Assembly (NCBI RefSeq): GCF_009931695.1
Contig: NZ_CP048000.1
Coordinates: forward strand, 928,501 to 992,500
Source: Anaerocolumna sedimenticola
GTDB taxonomy: Bacteria; Bacillota; Clostridia; Lachnospirales; Lachnospiraceae
DNA: 64,000 nt
Direction: 5' to 3'
In this document: piece by piece, positions 8,836 to 18,766 of the stretch
Numbering within the stretch: position 1 is the first letter of the stretch
How the letters are laid out: each line of letters starts with the position of its first letter
The notes under the pieces: generated by a model
Seen by the model: the letters and a program-made list of their open reading frames with translations, nothing else
Told to the model about the DNA's origin: nothing
Databases searched by the model: none
Translations under genes and position numbers: made by a program

Positions 8836-9951
8836 TTATTTTAAATTTTCCGGATTTAAGCATTCTAATTCAGGGATTACAAAACGTCCGTCTTTCCGTA
8901 TTAATACATCATCAAAATAGATCTCACCGCCGCCGAATTCAGGAGTCTGGATACATACTAAATCCCAATGAATAGCTGATTTATTGCCATTTGGAGCTAT
9001 CTCATAACAATTACCCGGAGTAAAGTGGAATGATCCCATAATTTTTTCATCAAATAAGGTATCTTTCATTGGTGTTAATACATATGGATTAACTCCGATG
9101 GCAAATTCTCCAATATATCTTGCCCCTTCATCCGTATCAAATACTTTATTAATTCTATCCGTATCATTGGCAGTTGCATCAATAATCTTACCGTCTTTAA
9201 AGGTCAATTTAATATTTTCATAAGTAAATCCCTGGAAAACAGCCGGTGTATTATAAGAAAGGGTGCCGTTAACAGAATTTCTCACCGGAGCAGTATATAC
9301 TTCACCATCCGGTATATTGCATTCACCGGCACAAGGTATATTAGGAATTCCTTTTATGGAGAAGGTGAGGTCGGTTCCTGGACCTACAATTCTAACCTTA
9401 TCTGTTTTATCCATATATGCGACCAGACTTTCCATTGCTTTTCCCATCTTAGAATAATCCAGATTACATACATTAAAATAAAAATCCTGGAAGTTTTCCA
9501 GACTGGTATTCGCTAATTGTGCCATAGCGTAATTTGGATAGCGTAAGACTACCCATTTGGTTTTACTTACACGAATATCATGATGAACCGGAGTAGTGTA
9601 ATATTTTTCATATAATTCCATATTTTCTGCGGGAACATCGGATAATTCCGATGCATTGTCCGTACCACGAACACCCACATAACAATCCATCTGATCCATT
9701 TCTTTCGCATCGACTTCTGCCATAAGGATTAACTGCTCTTTCGTACAATTTAAGAGTACTTCTCTTTGAATCGTCTGATCGGTAAAATGCGGGAATGGCA
9801 ACCCGCCGGCCAAATATACTTCTTTTATGATTTGGCTTGCCAGCTCTTTTGTAGAATTACCAACGTAATGTACATAAACCTTTTCCCCCTTTTTTACACT
9901 CATTGAGTAATTTACTAAATTATGAGCTAAAACTTTAATTCTTTCATCCAT
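8836..9951 (-). CDS. M29-family metalloaminopeptidase (AmpS/AmpT type)
   Basis: Cytoplasmic dinuclear-metal aminopeptidase of 371 aa that removes N-terminal residues from peptides. Candidate metal ligands and family motifs are AGECNIPDGEVYT, GARYIGEFAIGVNP, GNCYEIAPNG and the C-terminal SAIHWDLVC with GGEIYFDDVLIRKDG, in the order known for thermophilic aminopeptidase T. The start is moved to ATG 9951 (MDERIKVLAHNLV), which has GGAAG at normal distance; the longer frame beginning at 9996 adds 15 unconserved residues. It ends 9 bases after the convergent XRE gene. It appears to be a single-gene unit. Confidence 0.87.
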   Translation of the reverse strand: MDERIKVLAHNLVNYSMSVKKGEKVYVHYVGNSTKELASQIIKEVYLAGGLPFPHFTDQTIQREVLLNCTKEQLILMAEVDAKEMDQMDCYVGVRGTDNASELSDVPAENMELYEKYYTTPVHHDIRVSKTKWVVLRYPNYAMAQLANTSLENFQDFYFNVCNLDYSKMGKAMESLVAYMDKTDKVRIVGPGTDLTFSIKGIPNIPCAGECNIPDGEVYTAPVRNSVNGTLSYNTPAVFQGFTYENIKLTFKDGKIIDATANDTDRINKVFDTDEGARYIGEFAIGVNPYVLTPMKDTLFDEKIMGSFHFTPGNCYEIAPNGNKSAIHWDLVCIQTPEFGGGEIYFDDVLIRKDGRFVIPELECLNPENLK

Positions 9952-10035
9952 ATTACATCTTCCTTTCTCAAACAGAATGCTGTAAAAAGCAGGCAATTCT
10001 TGTTTTATTAAAATTTATTTGATATAAATAAAAAC

Positions 10036-12569
10036 TTATTTATTATCTGTTAAATAACTGAAAAACAGATTTCCCGCCTGTTCAAACATTGCTGTACCGT
10101 CATTCAGTCCAATCTTTTTGGATTGGTGAAGATTCGGGTCAATTACAGTTATATTATAGGTATCATACCCTATAATTAATACAGCATTATCCTGATCTTT
10201 CATACCGATAACCGGAATATTCTTATCAACATAATAAAGTACTTCATTCAGGCTACATCCGGTTAAATTTAACACGGAATTACCAATATTCCGGCTAAGC
10301 ATTTCATTAACCGTACCGGATTTCAAATTTCCCGAACTAAAACCGCCGCTTCGGTAATTAAGCAGCATCTGAACACTTGCTTTAACACTGTCGATACCTC
10401 CGGACGTATAAACGGGCGTAATATTGATTTCTTTTACACTGCTCCTTACACCACGTTCCCATATTTTCTGCTGGTCTTTATTTAATACAACCCCTGACGT
10501 ATTATAAGCCTGATTAATAGCATCTCCGGCTTGTTCATATATTCCGGCGATACCCCGAGAGCATAAACCGTATAGGGTTCAACTACTGTCTCCGAATCTT
10601 CTAACCGAAGGGTTGTATCTTCATTAATTATTGTATTAATCGTACTGTAATACCTTGGTTTTTCCTCTATTTTAAAGCCGGATGGCAGTGAAATATAGAA
10701 CTCGGTCAATGTTTTCTGCGTCACTCTGGAGGTTAATCCGATTGCTTCCACTTTACTGGTTATGGTATTTAAGATATTATCTGGTTCACAGGATTCAAAT
10801 TTATTTGTACCTTTTTTCTTCACACGTTCTAATGTTATCACATTCCCATTTACGGTTATTCCCGATACGTAATAGCCATTCTTTGAATATTCTTTAAGAA
10901 TCTGAGACTTGGAATCAGCTATATTTATTTTATACATGGGAACCAATAAGCTTCCGTCTATTTGCTCTGAAATACTATTATGTTTAACAAAGCCATAGAT
11001 AAAATTGTTATCTATTTTACCAAGCAAATTTATATTATCACCGGCAGATGCCGTAATCTTTTGTTTTGTACCGCTTTCCAAATCCAAAATAATAATTTCA
11101 GTCGATTTTTTCGGATTGCTGTTATTCTGCCATGCAATAAAATGGTCCTGCTTATTAACAACATAGTCCTCACTGCTTATGTCGGATGCGATAACCGTTA
11201 AAGCTTTTGTAATCAGGTTATAGGAGTAAATTTTATGGTTAAGAGCAAAATAATAAACGTCCAGTTGGTTTACATAACTAAAACTATCCAGTTCTTCTTT
11301 TAACATCTGGTAAGTAACATTCATCGGTATATAAACTAATTCTTCTATACGGTTTTCCGCGCTGTAATATTTATACAAAACAATGCCTACGCGTCCTTCA
11401 TAAACACCCCGGTTCATGTAACCATATACACAAAAGTCAATATTACCGTCATCGTCCATATTCAGAATTTTTACATCGTGTTCATCATAAGTATCCCTGA
11501 CATAATCCGTATTCTTTTGTCGGAAAGAAAATACCTTAACTGCCTGGTTTTCTGCTAAATTGTAATACCATAATTCTCTTTGGCTTACAAAAGAAAGTTT
11601 ATTATTATCTGTACTGGTAACCAGGTTGGTATCTTTCTTATTGGTAATACCAAGCTTTAATTCACTTTTAGTTAAACTGGTTAAATTGATATCAAATACG
11701 GATTCCATAGTTCGTTCATAATTTAAAAGATATATCCTTGATGTTGTATAACGAACACGGTAAAATTCTTTCACATAATAATACTCTTCACTGGATTCCG
11801 TTTCAGCCGAAATCATATATTTTAGCTCAACGGAGGCTGTATCATCATTTATTTCATTAATAGTTGGTATAATTTCTCCCATTACTTTCGGCTTTAGATT
11901 TCCCCAACGTACTAAATCAAAACTGGAATGTATATTAACATAAGATAAAGAAGTATTATCCGCATCCCCGTCGGGTTCCAGATACATTACAATATTCTCT
12001 GCCTTTTTTCTATCCATTATGGCATTATGAAAATCCATAACAAAATCCATCTTTTCCTCATAGTGGGAGGAGGGCTGCAATTTTACTCTGGTATAATAAT
12101 TCATTTTTCTACTTTCGCTGGTAACCAGAGTAATTTTAACCGCATATTCATTTCCTTCTTCTAATTCCGATTTAAATTTAATCCTGGCTGTTTTTTTATC
12201 TTCTTCTTTTTCTAAAGCATTTATGGTATCCGTCTCTAATAAATTATTATCCGCTACGGAACGTAATTCATAAATTACACGTTTTACATCGTTTTCTTTC
12301 CCATCAATTACCACATCAAAACTTTGGTTCGCATCCAAGGGAGTAATAGAATCTCTGACCAGATTGGCATTCAGGTTATTGCTATAACCATGAAGCAGGT
12401 TCATTTCGTTTTTATCCATTCTTATAGTCAGTATGGGAAAAGAAGTTTCACCCATTTCAATGGTTTTTTGTATATCAAACACTTCCTCTTTAATATCCCG
12501 CCCGAAATAAAATAAAGAGGCAGCAAAGACAGCCAATAAAATAATAATCCTGTATAATAATTTTAACAT
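10036..12569 (-). pseudogene. Membrane-anchored protein with C-terminal C39-like domain, frameshifted
   Basis: A 695-codon frame (10482-12569) and a downstream frame ending at 10036 join into about 844 aa if one G is added at the CCCC/GGGG run 10553-10556: the text then reads YALGGIAGIYEQAGDAINQA. The N-terminus has one membrane helix (residues 4-20) and the rest should be extracytoplasmic. The middle 450 residues look like a beta-rich, propeller-like region. The last 150 resemble a C39-type peptidase fold (SVQMLLNY, PVIGM, AVLIIGYD, IDPN), but the expected catalytic Cys and His positions hold other residues (IDSVKAS; DNAVLIIGYD). It follows the methyltransferase gene by 17 bases. Function unknown. 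Confidence 0.6.
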
Positions 12570-12586
12570 AATTTCACTTCACTTCC

Positions 12587-13786
12587 TTACTGCTTTCGTG
12601 GTATAAAATGATCAGATAACAGCTTATATAAAGTAGGCTGGACTCCCAAAAATTTTCTTAAGTCTTCATAGGAGTTTAACTTATCCTCTAACGCCGGATT
12701 ATTTGTCTTGCTAATTTGTTTTTTTACAGCACGAATTAGAATATTTTTTGGTGTATGCTCCATATCAATAAATTCAAGTATTTGGGTTTTGTAACCGATA
12801 ATATCCAGCAGTTCAGCCCTTAAGGCATCCGTTGTCAACGCTGCGATACGCTCTTTAATCAGCCCATAACGGAACAAAGGTTTTAACATATCATTTTCTA
12901 TTTGAGAATTTAATTCATGCTGACAGCAGGGTACGGATAAAATCACATCCGCATTCCATAATACGGCTTTATATAAGGCATAATCCGTAGCCGTATCACA
13001 GGCATGCAGGGTAACTACCATATCAACTTTATCTACACCCTCATAAGAAGCAATATCACCTTCAATGAAAGTTAATTTATCGTAACCGTAACGGTAAGCC
13101 AGTTTATTGCAATCGTTAATCACCTGCTTTTTTAAATCCAGTCCGATTACTTTTATGGGATATCCCTTTAATTCTTTTAAATAATAATACATGGCAAAGG
13201 TTAGATAAGATTTACCGCACCCGAAATCGATAATCGTTAATTCTCTCGTCTTATCCAAATGAGGTATAATATCCTCCACAAACTCCAAAAATCGGTTGAT
13301 TTGCTTAAACTTATCATATTTCGATTTAATAATATTCCCCTCAACTGTCATTACTCCTAAGTCTATAAGAAAAGGAACCGGTCTGCCTTCTTTAAGAATA
13401 TAGACTTTCTCCCGGTTATGGCTTAAGACAGGACTTAGTTCCTCTATTGTATCTTTTTTATTGAAATCCTTTACTTTTATGGCAGCTTTACCTTTTTTGC
13501 TGATTAATATAGTTATCTGCTTCGTCTGTGTCCTCATAAGTACCTGTTTCATAAAATTTTCTAACCATTCGGACAATCGGTTAAGCAGCTCACCCTTAGT
13601 ATAGTTACTATGGAAGACCTGCTTATTCTTAAATTCAGAAACCTGAAATATGAACTTATCTTTCAGTAATACCGGCCGGATCTTTATTTTATTTATCTCC
13701 GAGTTTGCCGGCGGATTACTAAGTATCATATCTATAAAATTTATATCTAAATTATTACTAATTATTTCGAGTATATTCTGATCCAT
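12587..13786 (-). CDS. SAM-dependent methyltransferase (Methyltransf_32 type)
   Basis: Protein of 399 aa with a class I SAM-binding domain in the second half: IIDFGCGKSYLTFAMYYYL (motif I, about residue 185), VIGLDLK (motif II), FIEGDI, then VVTLHACDTATDYAL and SVPCCQHEL. The last two motifs are characteristic of the widespread COG0500-like family related to GSTCD. The N-terminal 170 residues are family-specific. The substrate is not known, possibly RNA or a thiol compound. It heads a two-gene unit with the C39-like membrane protein downstream. GAAGGG serves as ribosome site. Confidence 0.82.
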   Translation of the reverse strand: MDQNILEIISNNLDINFIDMILSNPPANSEINKIKIRPVLLKDKFIFQVSEFKNKQVFHSNYTKGELLNRLSEWLENFMKQVLMRTQTKQITILISKKGKAAIKVKDFNKKDTIEELSPVLSHNREKVYILKEGRPVPFLIDLGVMTVEGNIIKSKYDKFKQINRFLEFVEDIIPHLDKTRELTIIDFGCGKSYLTFAMYYYLKELKGYPIKVIGLDLKKQVINDCNKLAYRYGYDKLTFIEGDIASYEGVDKVDMVVTLHACDTATDYALYKAVLWNADVILSVPCCQHELNSQIENDMLKPLFRYGLIKERIAALTTDALRAELLDIIGYKTQILEFIDMEHTPKNILIRAVKKQISKTNNPALEDKLNSYEDLRKFLGVQPTLYKLLSDHFIPRKQ

Positions 13787-14033
13787 TCTATATTTACCCT
13801 TCGTTTACATTGTAACACAATACTTGTTCAGATATGAGAAAGAATTCTTAAAAATTAACCACTTATTTCTTAAGAAATAATAATATTGTTTCAATTCTCC
13901 ATTAAGTATTTTATCATACTAGTTAAAATATTCCTACTATTTTTACAAACTTCCTGTTCTTAATTTATGCACGGTTCGCCTCACTGAGCATATATTGGTA
14001 AATAAAATGATATTGAACTCTAAGGAGGATATA

Positions 14034-15977
14034 ATGAAATATTCCTTGCCTGAATATTCACCCTTTAATAATCCAAATGATCAAGAATCGAATATTAGCT
14101 TCAAAGGCAGTATGAAGGCTGCATCTAGAAAAGGCATACCAAATTATACAACTGGATTGCCAAGTAATTCAACTGGATATTATTATAAACCGTTAGCTAA
14201 TCCATATTACACGGACATGGATGATAATACGATACAACCTTTTCCAGAATATTCCACTATGCAGACTCAACCTAGGACTACCAGTCCTATGATACCGGAT
14301 ACCATGATTCCAGGAACAACTCCTTCCAATGGCACTCCTTCTACTACTACACCTACAATGCCTGGAAGTACTACTCCTTCAATGCCTGGTCCGGCAGCTC
14401 CGGGCATGCCCAGGACCACTCCTACTACTCCGGGTACTACGACGCCGGGTATGCCTAGAACTACTCCTACTACTCCGGGTACTACAACCCCGGGTATGCC
14501 TGCTCCTACCACACCAGGCGCTCCTCGAACTACACCCCCTGTTGTTCCTGCCAGACCAGCTACCCCGGCTACTCCGGCTATCCCTGCCACTCCGGGTATG
14601 CCTGCCACTCCGGCTACTCCTGCCACTCCGGCTACTCCTGCCACTCCGGCTACTCCGGGTATGCCTAGAACCACTCCTACTACTCCGGGTACTACAACCC
14701 CGGGTATGCCTAGAACTACCCCTACGACGCCGGGTACTACGACGCCGGGTATGCCTAGAACTACCCCTACTACTCCGGGTACTACGACGCCGGGTATGCC
14801 TAGAACCACCCCTACTACTCCGGGTACTACAACTCCGGGTATGCCTAGAACCACTCCTACTACTCCGGGTACTACGACGCCGGGTATGCCTAGAACCACC
14901 CCTACTACTCCGGGTACTACGACGCCGGGTATGCCTGGAACCACTCCTACTACTCCGGGTACTACGACGCCGGGTATGCCTAGAACTACTCCTACAATGC
15001 CGGGTACTACGACGCCGGGTATGCCTGGAACTACTCCTACGACGCCGGGTACTACAACTCCAGGTATGACTACCCCTTCCATGCCGGGTACACCAAGAAC
15101 TACAACTCCGGCTACTCCGGGCATGCCCAGGACTACTCCTACTACTCCGGGTGCAACTATTCCATTAACACCGGGTGCTCCTAGAACTACACCTCCTATG
15201 ACTCCACCCACTCCAGGTATGCCTGGTACTGCCCCTGCTACACCTGGTATGACACCGAGACCCACTACACCAGGAATGCCATCAATGCCGGGTACACCAA
15301 CTCCTGGTTCACAGCCTGGAACTACTACTCCGACTATACCATCTACTCCCGGTGCAACCAGCCAAAATATGGCTTTTCAGTCAAATGCCTATAACAAACC
15401 ATATTATCAGGAATCATATAATAGCTATGCCAGTAATAAAGCGGATTATGATAATTCCGTATTTCCGGTATATGGGAACAACGGAATTTATATATCCGAT
15501 ATGAACCCTTACCGCGTACCTATGGGAGTTCCCATGATGCCGTTATATGGATATGATAACTGTGAAGATGCAGATAAAGACTGGGACTATATGAAACAAA
15601 TGTATCCGGTTGTTGCCAAGAAGTTACTTAGGGAAATCGAAGATGAATGTGACAAATTAGAATATGATGGCAGCTGTATGTTTGATGAATATCCTGATAA
15701 AGTCTATTTAGGAAGGATTACAGACAGAATCTATAGTAAGTTCCAATATATGGAAGATGATGATGAATTAGGTGCTGAAAGTATCTCCTCTATAAAACCA
15801 AATTACGATAATAGGGACAAATCGGTTAAATCCAATCAATTCGATATTGACCGGGATTTCCGACGTGATCGCAGATTCCGTCGTCCAAGATTTTTAAGAG
15901 ATTTAATTGAGGTATTATTATTTAATGAATTCCTGAACCGCCGCAGACGTTTTAGGGGAAGAAGACGTTGGTTCTAA
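14034..15977 (+). CDS. Collagen-like Pro/Thr/Gly repeat protein with conserved basic C-terminal domain
   Basis: Protein of 647 aa. ATG 14034 is chosen because TAAGGAGGAT precedes it. The N-terminal 110 residues are Asn/Tyr-rich. From about residue 115 to 450 it consists of low-complexity TTPTTPGTTTPGMPR and ATPATPG repeats. The Gly spacing does not give a strict GXY triplet throughout, so a true collagen helix is doubtful. The C-terminus has an acidic domain (MKQMYPVVAKKLLREIEDEC, CMFDEYPDKVY) followed by a hydrophobic-basic tail, DLIEVLLFNEFLNRRRRF and RGRRRW. No signal peptide is visible, which fits a spore-coat or exosporium role better than classical secretion, but that is inference. It is a single-gene unit ending at a strong terminator. 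Confidence 0.75.
   Translation: MKYSLPEYSPFNNPNDQESNISFKGSMKAASRKGIPNYTTGLPSNSTGYYYKPLANPYYTDMDDNTIQPFPEYSTMQTQPRTTSPMIPDTMIPGTTPSNGTPSTTTPTMPGSTTPSMPGPAAPGMPRTTPTTPGTTTPGMPRTTPTTPGTTTPGMPAPTTPGAPRTTPPVVPARPATPATPAIPATPGMPATPATPATPATPATPATPGMPRTTPTTPGTTTPGMPRTTPTTPGTTTPGMPRTTPTTPGTTTPGMPRTTPTTPGTTTPGMPRTTPTTPGTTTPGMPRTTPTTPGTTTPGMPGTTPTTPGTTTPGMPRTTPTMPGTTTPGMPGTTPTTPGTTTPGMTTPSMPGTPRTTTPATPGMPRTTPTTPGATIPLTPGAPRTTPPMTPPTPGMPGTAPATPGMTPRPTTPGMPSMPGTPTPGSQPGTTTPTIPSTPGATSQNMAFQSNAYNKPYYQESYNSYASNKADYDNSVFPVYGNNGIYISDMNPYRVPMGVPMMPLYGYDNCEDADKDWDYMKQMYPVVAKKLLREIEDECDKLEYDGSCMFDEYPDKVYLGRITDRIYSKFQYMEDDDELGAESISSIKPNYDNRDKSVKSNQFDIDRDFRRDRRFRRPRFLRDLIEVLLFNEFLNRRRRFRGRRRWF
14390..15066 (+). repeat. 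45-bp tandem repeats inside the collagen-like gene
   Basis: About ten copies of a 45-base unit coding TTPTTPGTTTPGMPR, interrupted around 14560-14660 by a 12-15 base unit coding ATP. Neighbouring units differ mainly at third positions (ACC/ACT/ACG for Thr), so the protein sequence is under selection. Long open frames on other strands here are by-products of the repeats. Confidence 0.85.
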
Positions 15978-16063
15978 AACCGATTTCTTACTATCTATAA
16001 ACAAATCTGCTTATAAGAATATCAAGATGTCCTTGTCTTACGGCTCTTATTTTTAAAAAGTTT

Positions 16064-16100
16064 CTCCCCTTTATAGTAAACTACAAAGGGGAGTTTTTTT
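16064..16100 (+). terminator. Terminator of the collagen-like gene
   Basis: CTCCCCTTT / AAAGGGGAG stem with 12-base loop, followed by seven T. It also faces the convergent ywmB gene. Confidence 0.8.
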
Positions 16101-16136
16101 ATAATACCAGCCGATTCTAACTAATCGATTCTAATC

Positions 16137-16946
16137 TTAATAACCTCCGTTAATAACCGGTGTTCCCAAATATACATGAGTTGTGTCTGTTGCTTCATCA
16201 TAATTCATAGCTACATGAATGTTTATCTTTGTACCTAATGAAGTTACATATTCATCTAACAGGCCGCTGTATGCGTAAATAGTAAATAAATTCTCTTTCC
16301 TGTTTTCATAAGCAATCTTTCCTTCCAGATTTTGTATCATGTTATCTGCAATCTTATTCATATTATCCAGACTTAACTTACCCTTATAATCACTGGATAA
16401 CTGCATCGTTGTCTGAACATCTTTGACATCCAGATCTTTGAATACTTCTTTTAACAAATCACGGTATTCTAATAGATTATCCATGTTTTTATATAGTTTA
16501 AGATTAACCATAAGATAATGATTCATCTCGTCTGATCCGGAAGAATTTTCCCTTTTTATACTAACTATCTTAATTAAAGTCTCTGCGTTTTTACCTATTT
16601 TTTCGGTATATACTTCACTATCATCACCGTTTTTGTTTACGGTTACTTCTTTCTCCACATTAAGTCCAATTTGATTAGCGACATATAGAATAAGTTCCTT
16701 TTTATCTGTTTCACTTAAATATCCTGTTCCATAATCAGCTGCCATTTCAAGCTCAAATGATGAAACTTCCGAATTCGTGCTAACAAAAGCTTCAAGGATA
16801 TTACTTTGCGGCCGCAGCATTGTATTAACTGCAAGCTGCATTATAACAGCAATCCATAATATCCCGATAACATATATTGTTAATTTTGACTTTTTTTTAT
16901 ATAACAATTGTTTCAGCTGCTTTGATAGACTACTTGTTGCATTCAT
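16137..16946 (-). CDS. ywmB: YwmB-family protein
   Basis: Conserved Firmicute protein of unknown biochemical role, often near murA/spoIID and linked to sporulation. One N-terminal membrane helix (about residues 27-45, LTIYVIGILWIAVIMQLAV) is followed by an extracytoplasmic domain. The C-terminal TTHVYLGTPVINGGY matches the family's characteristic GTP-(hydrophobic)2-xxxY ending, and KINIHVAMNYDEATD precedes it. ATG 16946 is taken as start since GGAGGTTACC lies just upstream; the in-frame TTG at 16961 overlaps that site. A transposon is inserted upstream, so the usual neighbours are not seen. Confidence 0.7.
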   Translation of the reverse strand: MNATSSLSKQLKQLLYKKKSKLTIYVIGILWIAVIMQLAVNTMLRPQSNILEAFVSTNSEVSSFELEMAADYGTGYLSETDKKELILYVANQIGLNVEKEVTVNKNGDDSEVYTEKIGKNAETLIKIVSIKRENSSGSDEMNHYLMVNLKLYKNMDNLLEYRDLLKEVFKDLDVKDVQTTMQLSSDYKGKLSLDNMNKIADNMIQNLEGKIAYENRKENLFTIYAYSGLLDEYVTSLGTKINIHVAMNYDEATDTTHVYLGTPVINGGY

Positions 16947-17219
16947 TTTGGTAACCTCCAAATTTTACGGGCACTGCATTTCCTTGTACCGTTCATGTCA
17001 AAATCAAGTTCTGATGACTGAGTAACAAAAAATAAATCTTTTCCAGTATTCTATCCTTAATTTAGAAATTTATACAAATGGAGTATATAGACCAAAAAAC
17101 AAAAGGATGCAATTTTCTAAAGATAAAAAAGTGTCTTCGACACATCAACTCCCCTAGCCCTCATTCATGAGGGGAATCTGGGGGTTTCTTTTTTTGTCAT
17201 TTTGTTTCATAATAGTCAT

Positions 17220-18377
17220 ATGAATATATTACAGAAGATTTTCAATGACAATTATGAAATAATTAAATATTCTCTTCATCCTCGTCATGTTGTTATGGAA
17301 AACATTGAAAAGATGATTAACTGCGGCGATCCTTCCTTTGGTGGTGCCATGTACGGCTGTTCCCATTGCGGTGAACTTAAATTCGTTCCTTTCCGCTGTC
17401 ACTCCAAGTTTTGCCCTACCTGTGGCAGCAAATACTCCAACGATCGTTCTACCACGATATCTTTTAAGTTAATTCGTTGCACTCACCGCCACTGTGTTTT
17501 TACTATTGATGAAGAACTTCGTCACTTCTTTTTGGAAGACCGTTCCCTTCTTAACTGTCTTTTCCAGGCGGTCCGTAGCGTTGTTCTTGAACTGTTCCAC
17601 AAGATGAACAAAAGTAAGAACTATGTTCCCGGTTTTGTCTGTGTTCTACATACTTTTGGCCGTCCTCTTGAATGGAATCCTCACATTCACTGTCTACTTA
17701 CCGAAGGTGGATTCTCCGATGATGGATTCTGGCGTGTTGTAAAACATTTTAATTACTCTTATTTTAGAAAAGCTTTTCAGACCGCTCTTCTTAATGAAAT
17801 GGAGAAGCATATCGGTCCATCTTTCAAAAAAACCAAGGCCGCCATCTACAAGAAAGATAAAAATGGTTTCTATGTTTACGCAAGACCAAATCTTTGTGAC
17901 CCTAATACCGTTGTAAAATATATCAGTCGCTATCTTAGTCGTCCTGTTATTGCTACTTCAAGAATTGACTCCTACGATGGTGAAAATGTAACTTTTCATT
18001 ATAACAAACATGAGGATAATTCTTATGTTCAGAAAACAATTCCTGTATTAGATTTTATTAAGCTTCTTATCCAACACATCCCCGAAAAGAACTTTAAGAT
18101 GACGCGCTATTATGGTCTTTATGCTCGTCATCGCGAGTTAGATAAAAGCCTTACCAAAGCTGTACCAAAATCCAAACACAAGATAATTCTGGATTTTAAT
18201 AAATGGCGTAACCTTATTCTTTTGTCCTTTGGTTACGATCCTTTAAAATGTCCAAAGTGCAATCATACCATGGAGTTTCTGGAACTCTACTTTAACCACA
18301 AACGTGTATCTCTAGTTGAACTTTACGAAAGGGCAATGGCAAAGTTTCACTGCCGCTCCAGCGGTAAAGTTACTTGA
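17220..18377 (+). CDS. IS91-family rolling-circle transposase (Y2_Tnp)
   Basis: About 385-aa HUH single-strand transposase. The N-terminal zinc-binding domain reads YGCSHCGELK, RCHSKFCPTCG. The HUH motif is in WNPHIHCLL, and the two catalytic tyrosines are probably in KYISRYLSRP (YxxxY). A second C-terminal zinc ribbon, CPKCNHTME, is near residue 355. It nicks one DNA strand and moves by rolling-circle replication. The ribosome site is weak; ATG 17220 is preferred to TTG 17202. The frame is full-length with all motifs, so it may be active. Confidence 0.85.
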   Translation: MNILQKIFNDNYEIIKYSLHPRHVVMENIEKMINCGDPSFGGAMYGCSHCGELKFVPFRCHSKFCPTCGSKYSNDRSTTISFKLIRCTHRHCVFTIDEELRHFFLEDRSLLNCLFQAVRSVVLELFHKMNKSKNYVPGFVCVLHTFGRPLEWNPHIHCLLTEGGFSDDGFWRVVKHFNYSYFRKAFQTALLNEMEKHIGPSFKKTKAAIYKKDKNGFYVYARPNLCDPNTVVKYISRYLSRPVIATSRIDSYDGENVTFHYNKHEDNSYVQKTIPVLDFIKLLIQHIPEKNFKMTRYYGLYARHRELDKSLTKAVPKSKHKIILDFNKWRNLILLSFGYDPLKCPKCNHTMEFLELYFNHKRVSLVELYERAMAKFHCRSSGKVT

Positions 18378-18432
18378 TTTTCTATCCCATCTGGTCCATA
18401 CTTAAATCATTCTAAGATGGGAGGCACTACTA

Positions 18433-18612
18433 ATGGATCCAAAACAACTAGAGGAACTCAGACAAAACTATATCAAAAATCCTCCAGAAGGAATGACGGC
18501 TAAGCTTGTTCGGAACATGACTGATTCTGATCTGCTCGACATGCATTATTTTCTTACCGAGGATGAGGACCTTGATGAGGACGAATTTGAAGAAGGTTTT
18601 TATATCTTCTAG
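18433..18612 (+). CDS. Small acidic protein downstream of the transposase
   Basis: A 59-aa ORF (MDPKQLEELRQNYIKNPPEG at the N-terminus, then MTDSDLLDMHYFL and a very acidic tail TEDEDLDEDEFEEGFYIF). It starts 55 bases after the transposase stop, preceded by ATGGGAGGCAC, and ends just before the terminator hairpin, so it is most likely part of the element. The DNA-mimic-like charge suggests regulation of the transposase or of DNA binding, but there is no direct evidence. Confidence 0.6.
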   Translation: MDPKQLEELRQNYIKNPPEGMTAKLVRNMTDSDLLDMHYFLTEDEDLDEDEFEEGFYIF

Positions 18613-18630
18613 CAATATCGTCTGTTTCCT

Positions 18631-18651
18631 ATGCCCGCTTTTAGCGGGCAT
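18631..18651 (+). terminator. Hairpin after the transposon's small ORF
   Basis: ATGCCCGC / GCGGGCAT with a TTTTA loop, followed by ATTTAATA. It could be the terminator or the terminal hairpin of the IS91-like element. Confidence 0.55.
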
Positions 18652-18699
18652 ATTTAATACACAGGTTCTCCGGAGGAGAACTTTCCTAATAAATAAAAA

Positions 18700-18738
18700 A
18701 AACGCGCTTCGCGAGTGTGACAGTTCGCGTGCGCGTTT
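18700..18738. repeat. GC-rich hairpin related to the TTCGCGTGC repeats
   Basis: AAACGCGC / GTGCGCGTTT arms around a CTTCGCGAG half. The TTCGCGTGCGCGTTT segment is identical to part of the repeat at 5879-5972, and CGCTTCGCGAG resembles CGCTTTGCGAG at 27442. It is probably a short relic of the same family, or the rpiB terminator. Confidence 0.4.
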
Positions 18739-18766
18739 CTATTAAGTAAACAAAAGTAAATTCGAG

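Larger units (their letters stand above)
17131..18651 (+). mobile_element. IS91-like (HUH) insertion element
   Basis: Transposase gene plus a small downstream ORF, framed by hairpins. At the left are GTGTC-TTC-GACAC (17131-17143) and CCCTCAT/ATGAGGG (17157-17173); at the right ATGCCCGC/GCGGGCAT (18631-18651). IS91-type elements have subterminal hairpins (ter and ori ends) rather than long inverted repeats and make no target duplication, so the exact borders cannot be fixed from one copy. It lies between ywmB and rpiB, disrupting no gene I can see. Confidence 0.65.

Noticed and set aside
14329..15069. Plus-strand Leu/Arg-rich ORF of 246 codons
   Set aside because: Alternate frame of the same 45-bp repeats, no ribosome site, no plausible protein.
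14267..15265. Minus-strand ORF of 332 codons coding (GVVPGIPGVVV)n
   Set aside because: It is the antisense of the Thr/Pro repeat region of the collagen-like gene; repeats without stops create long open frames on all strands. No ribosome site.
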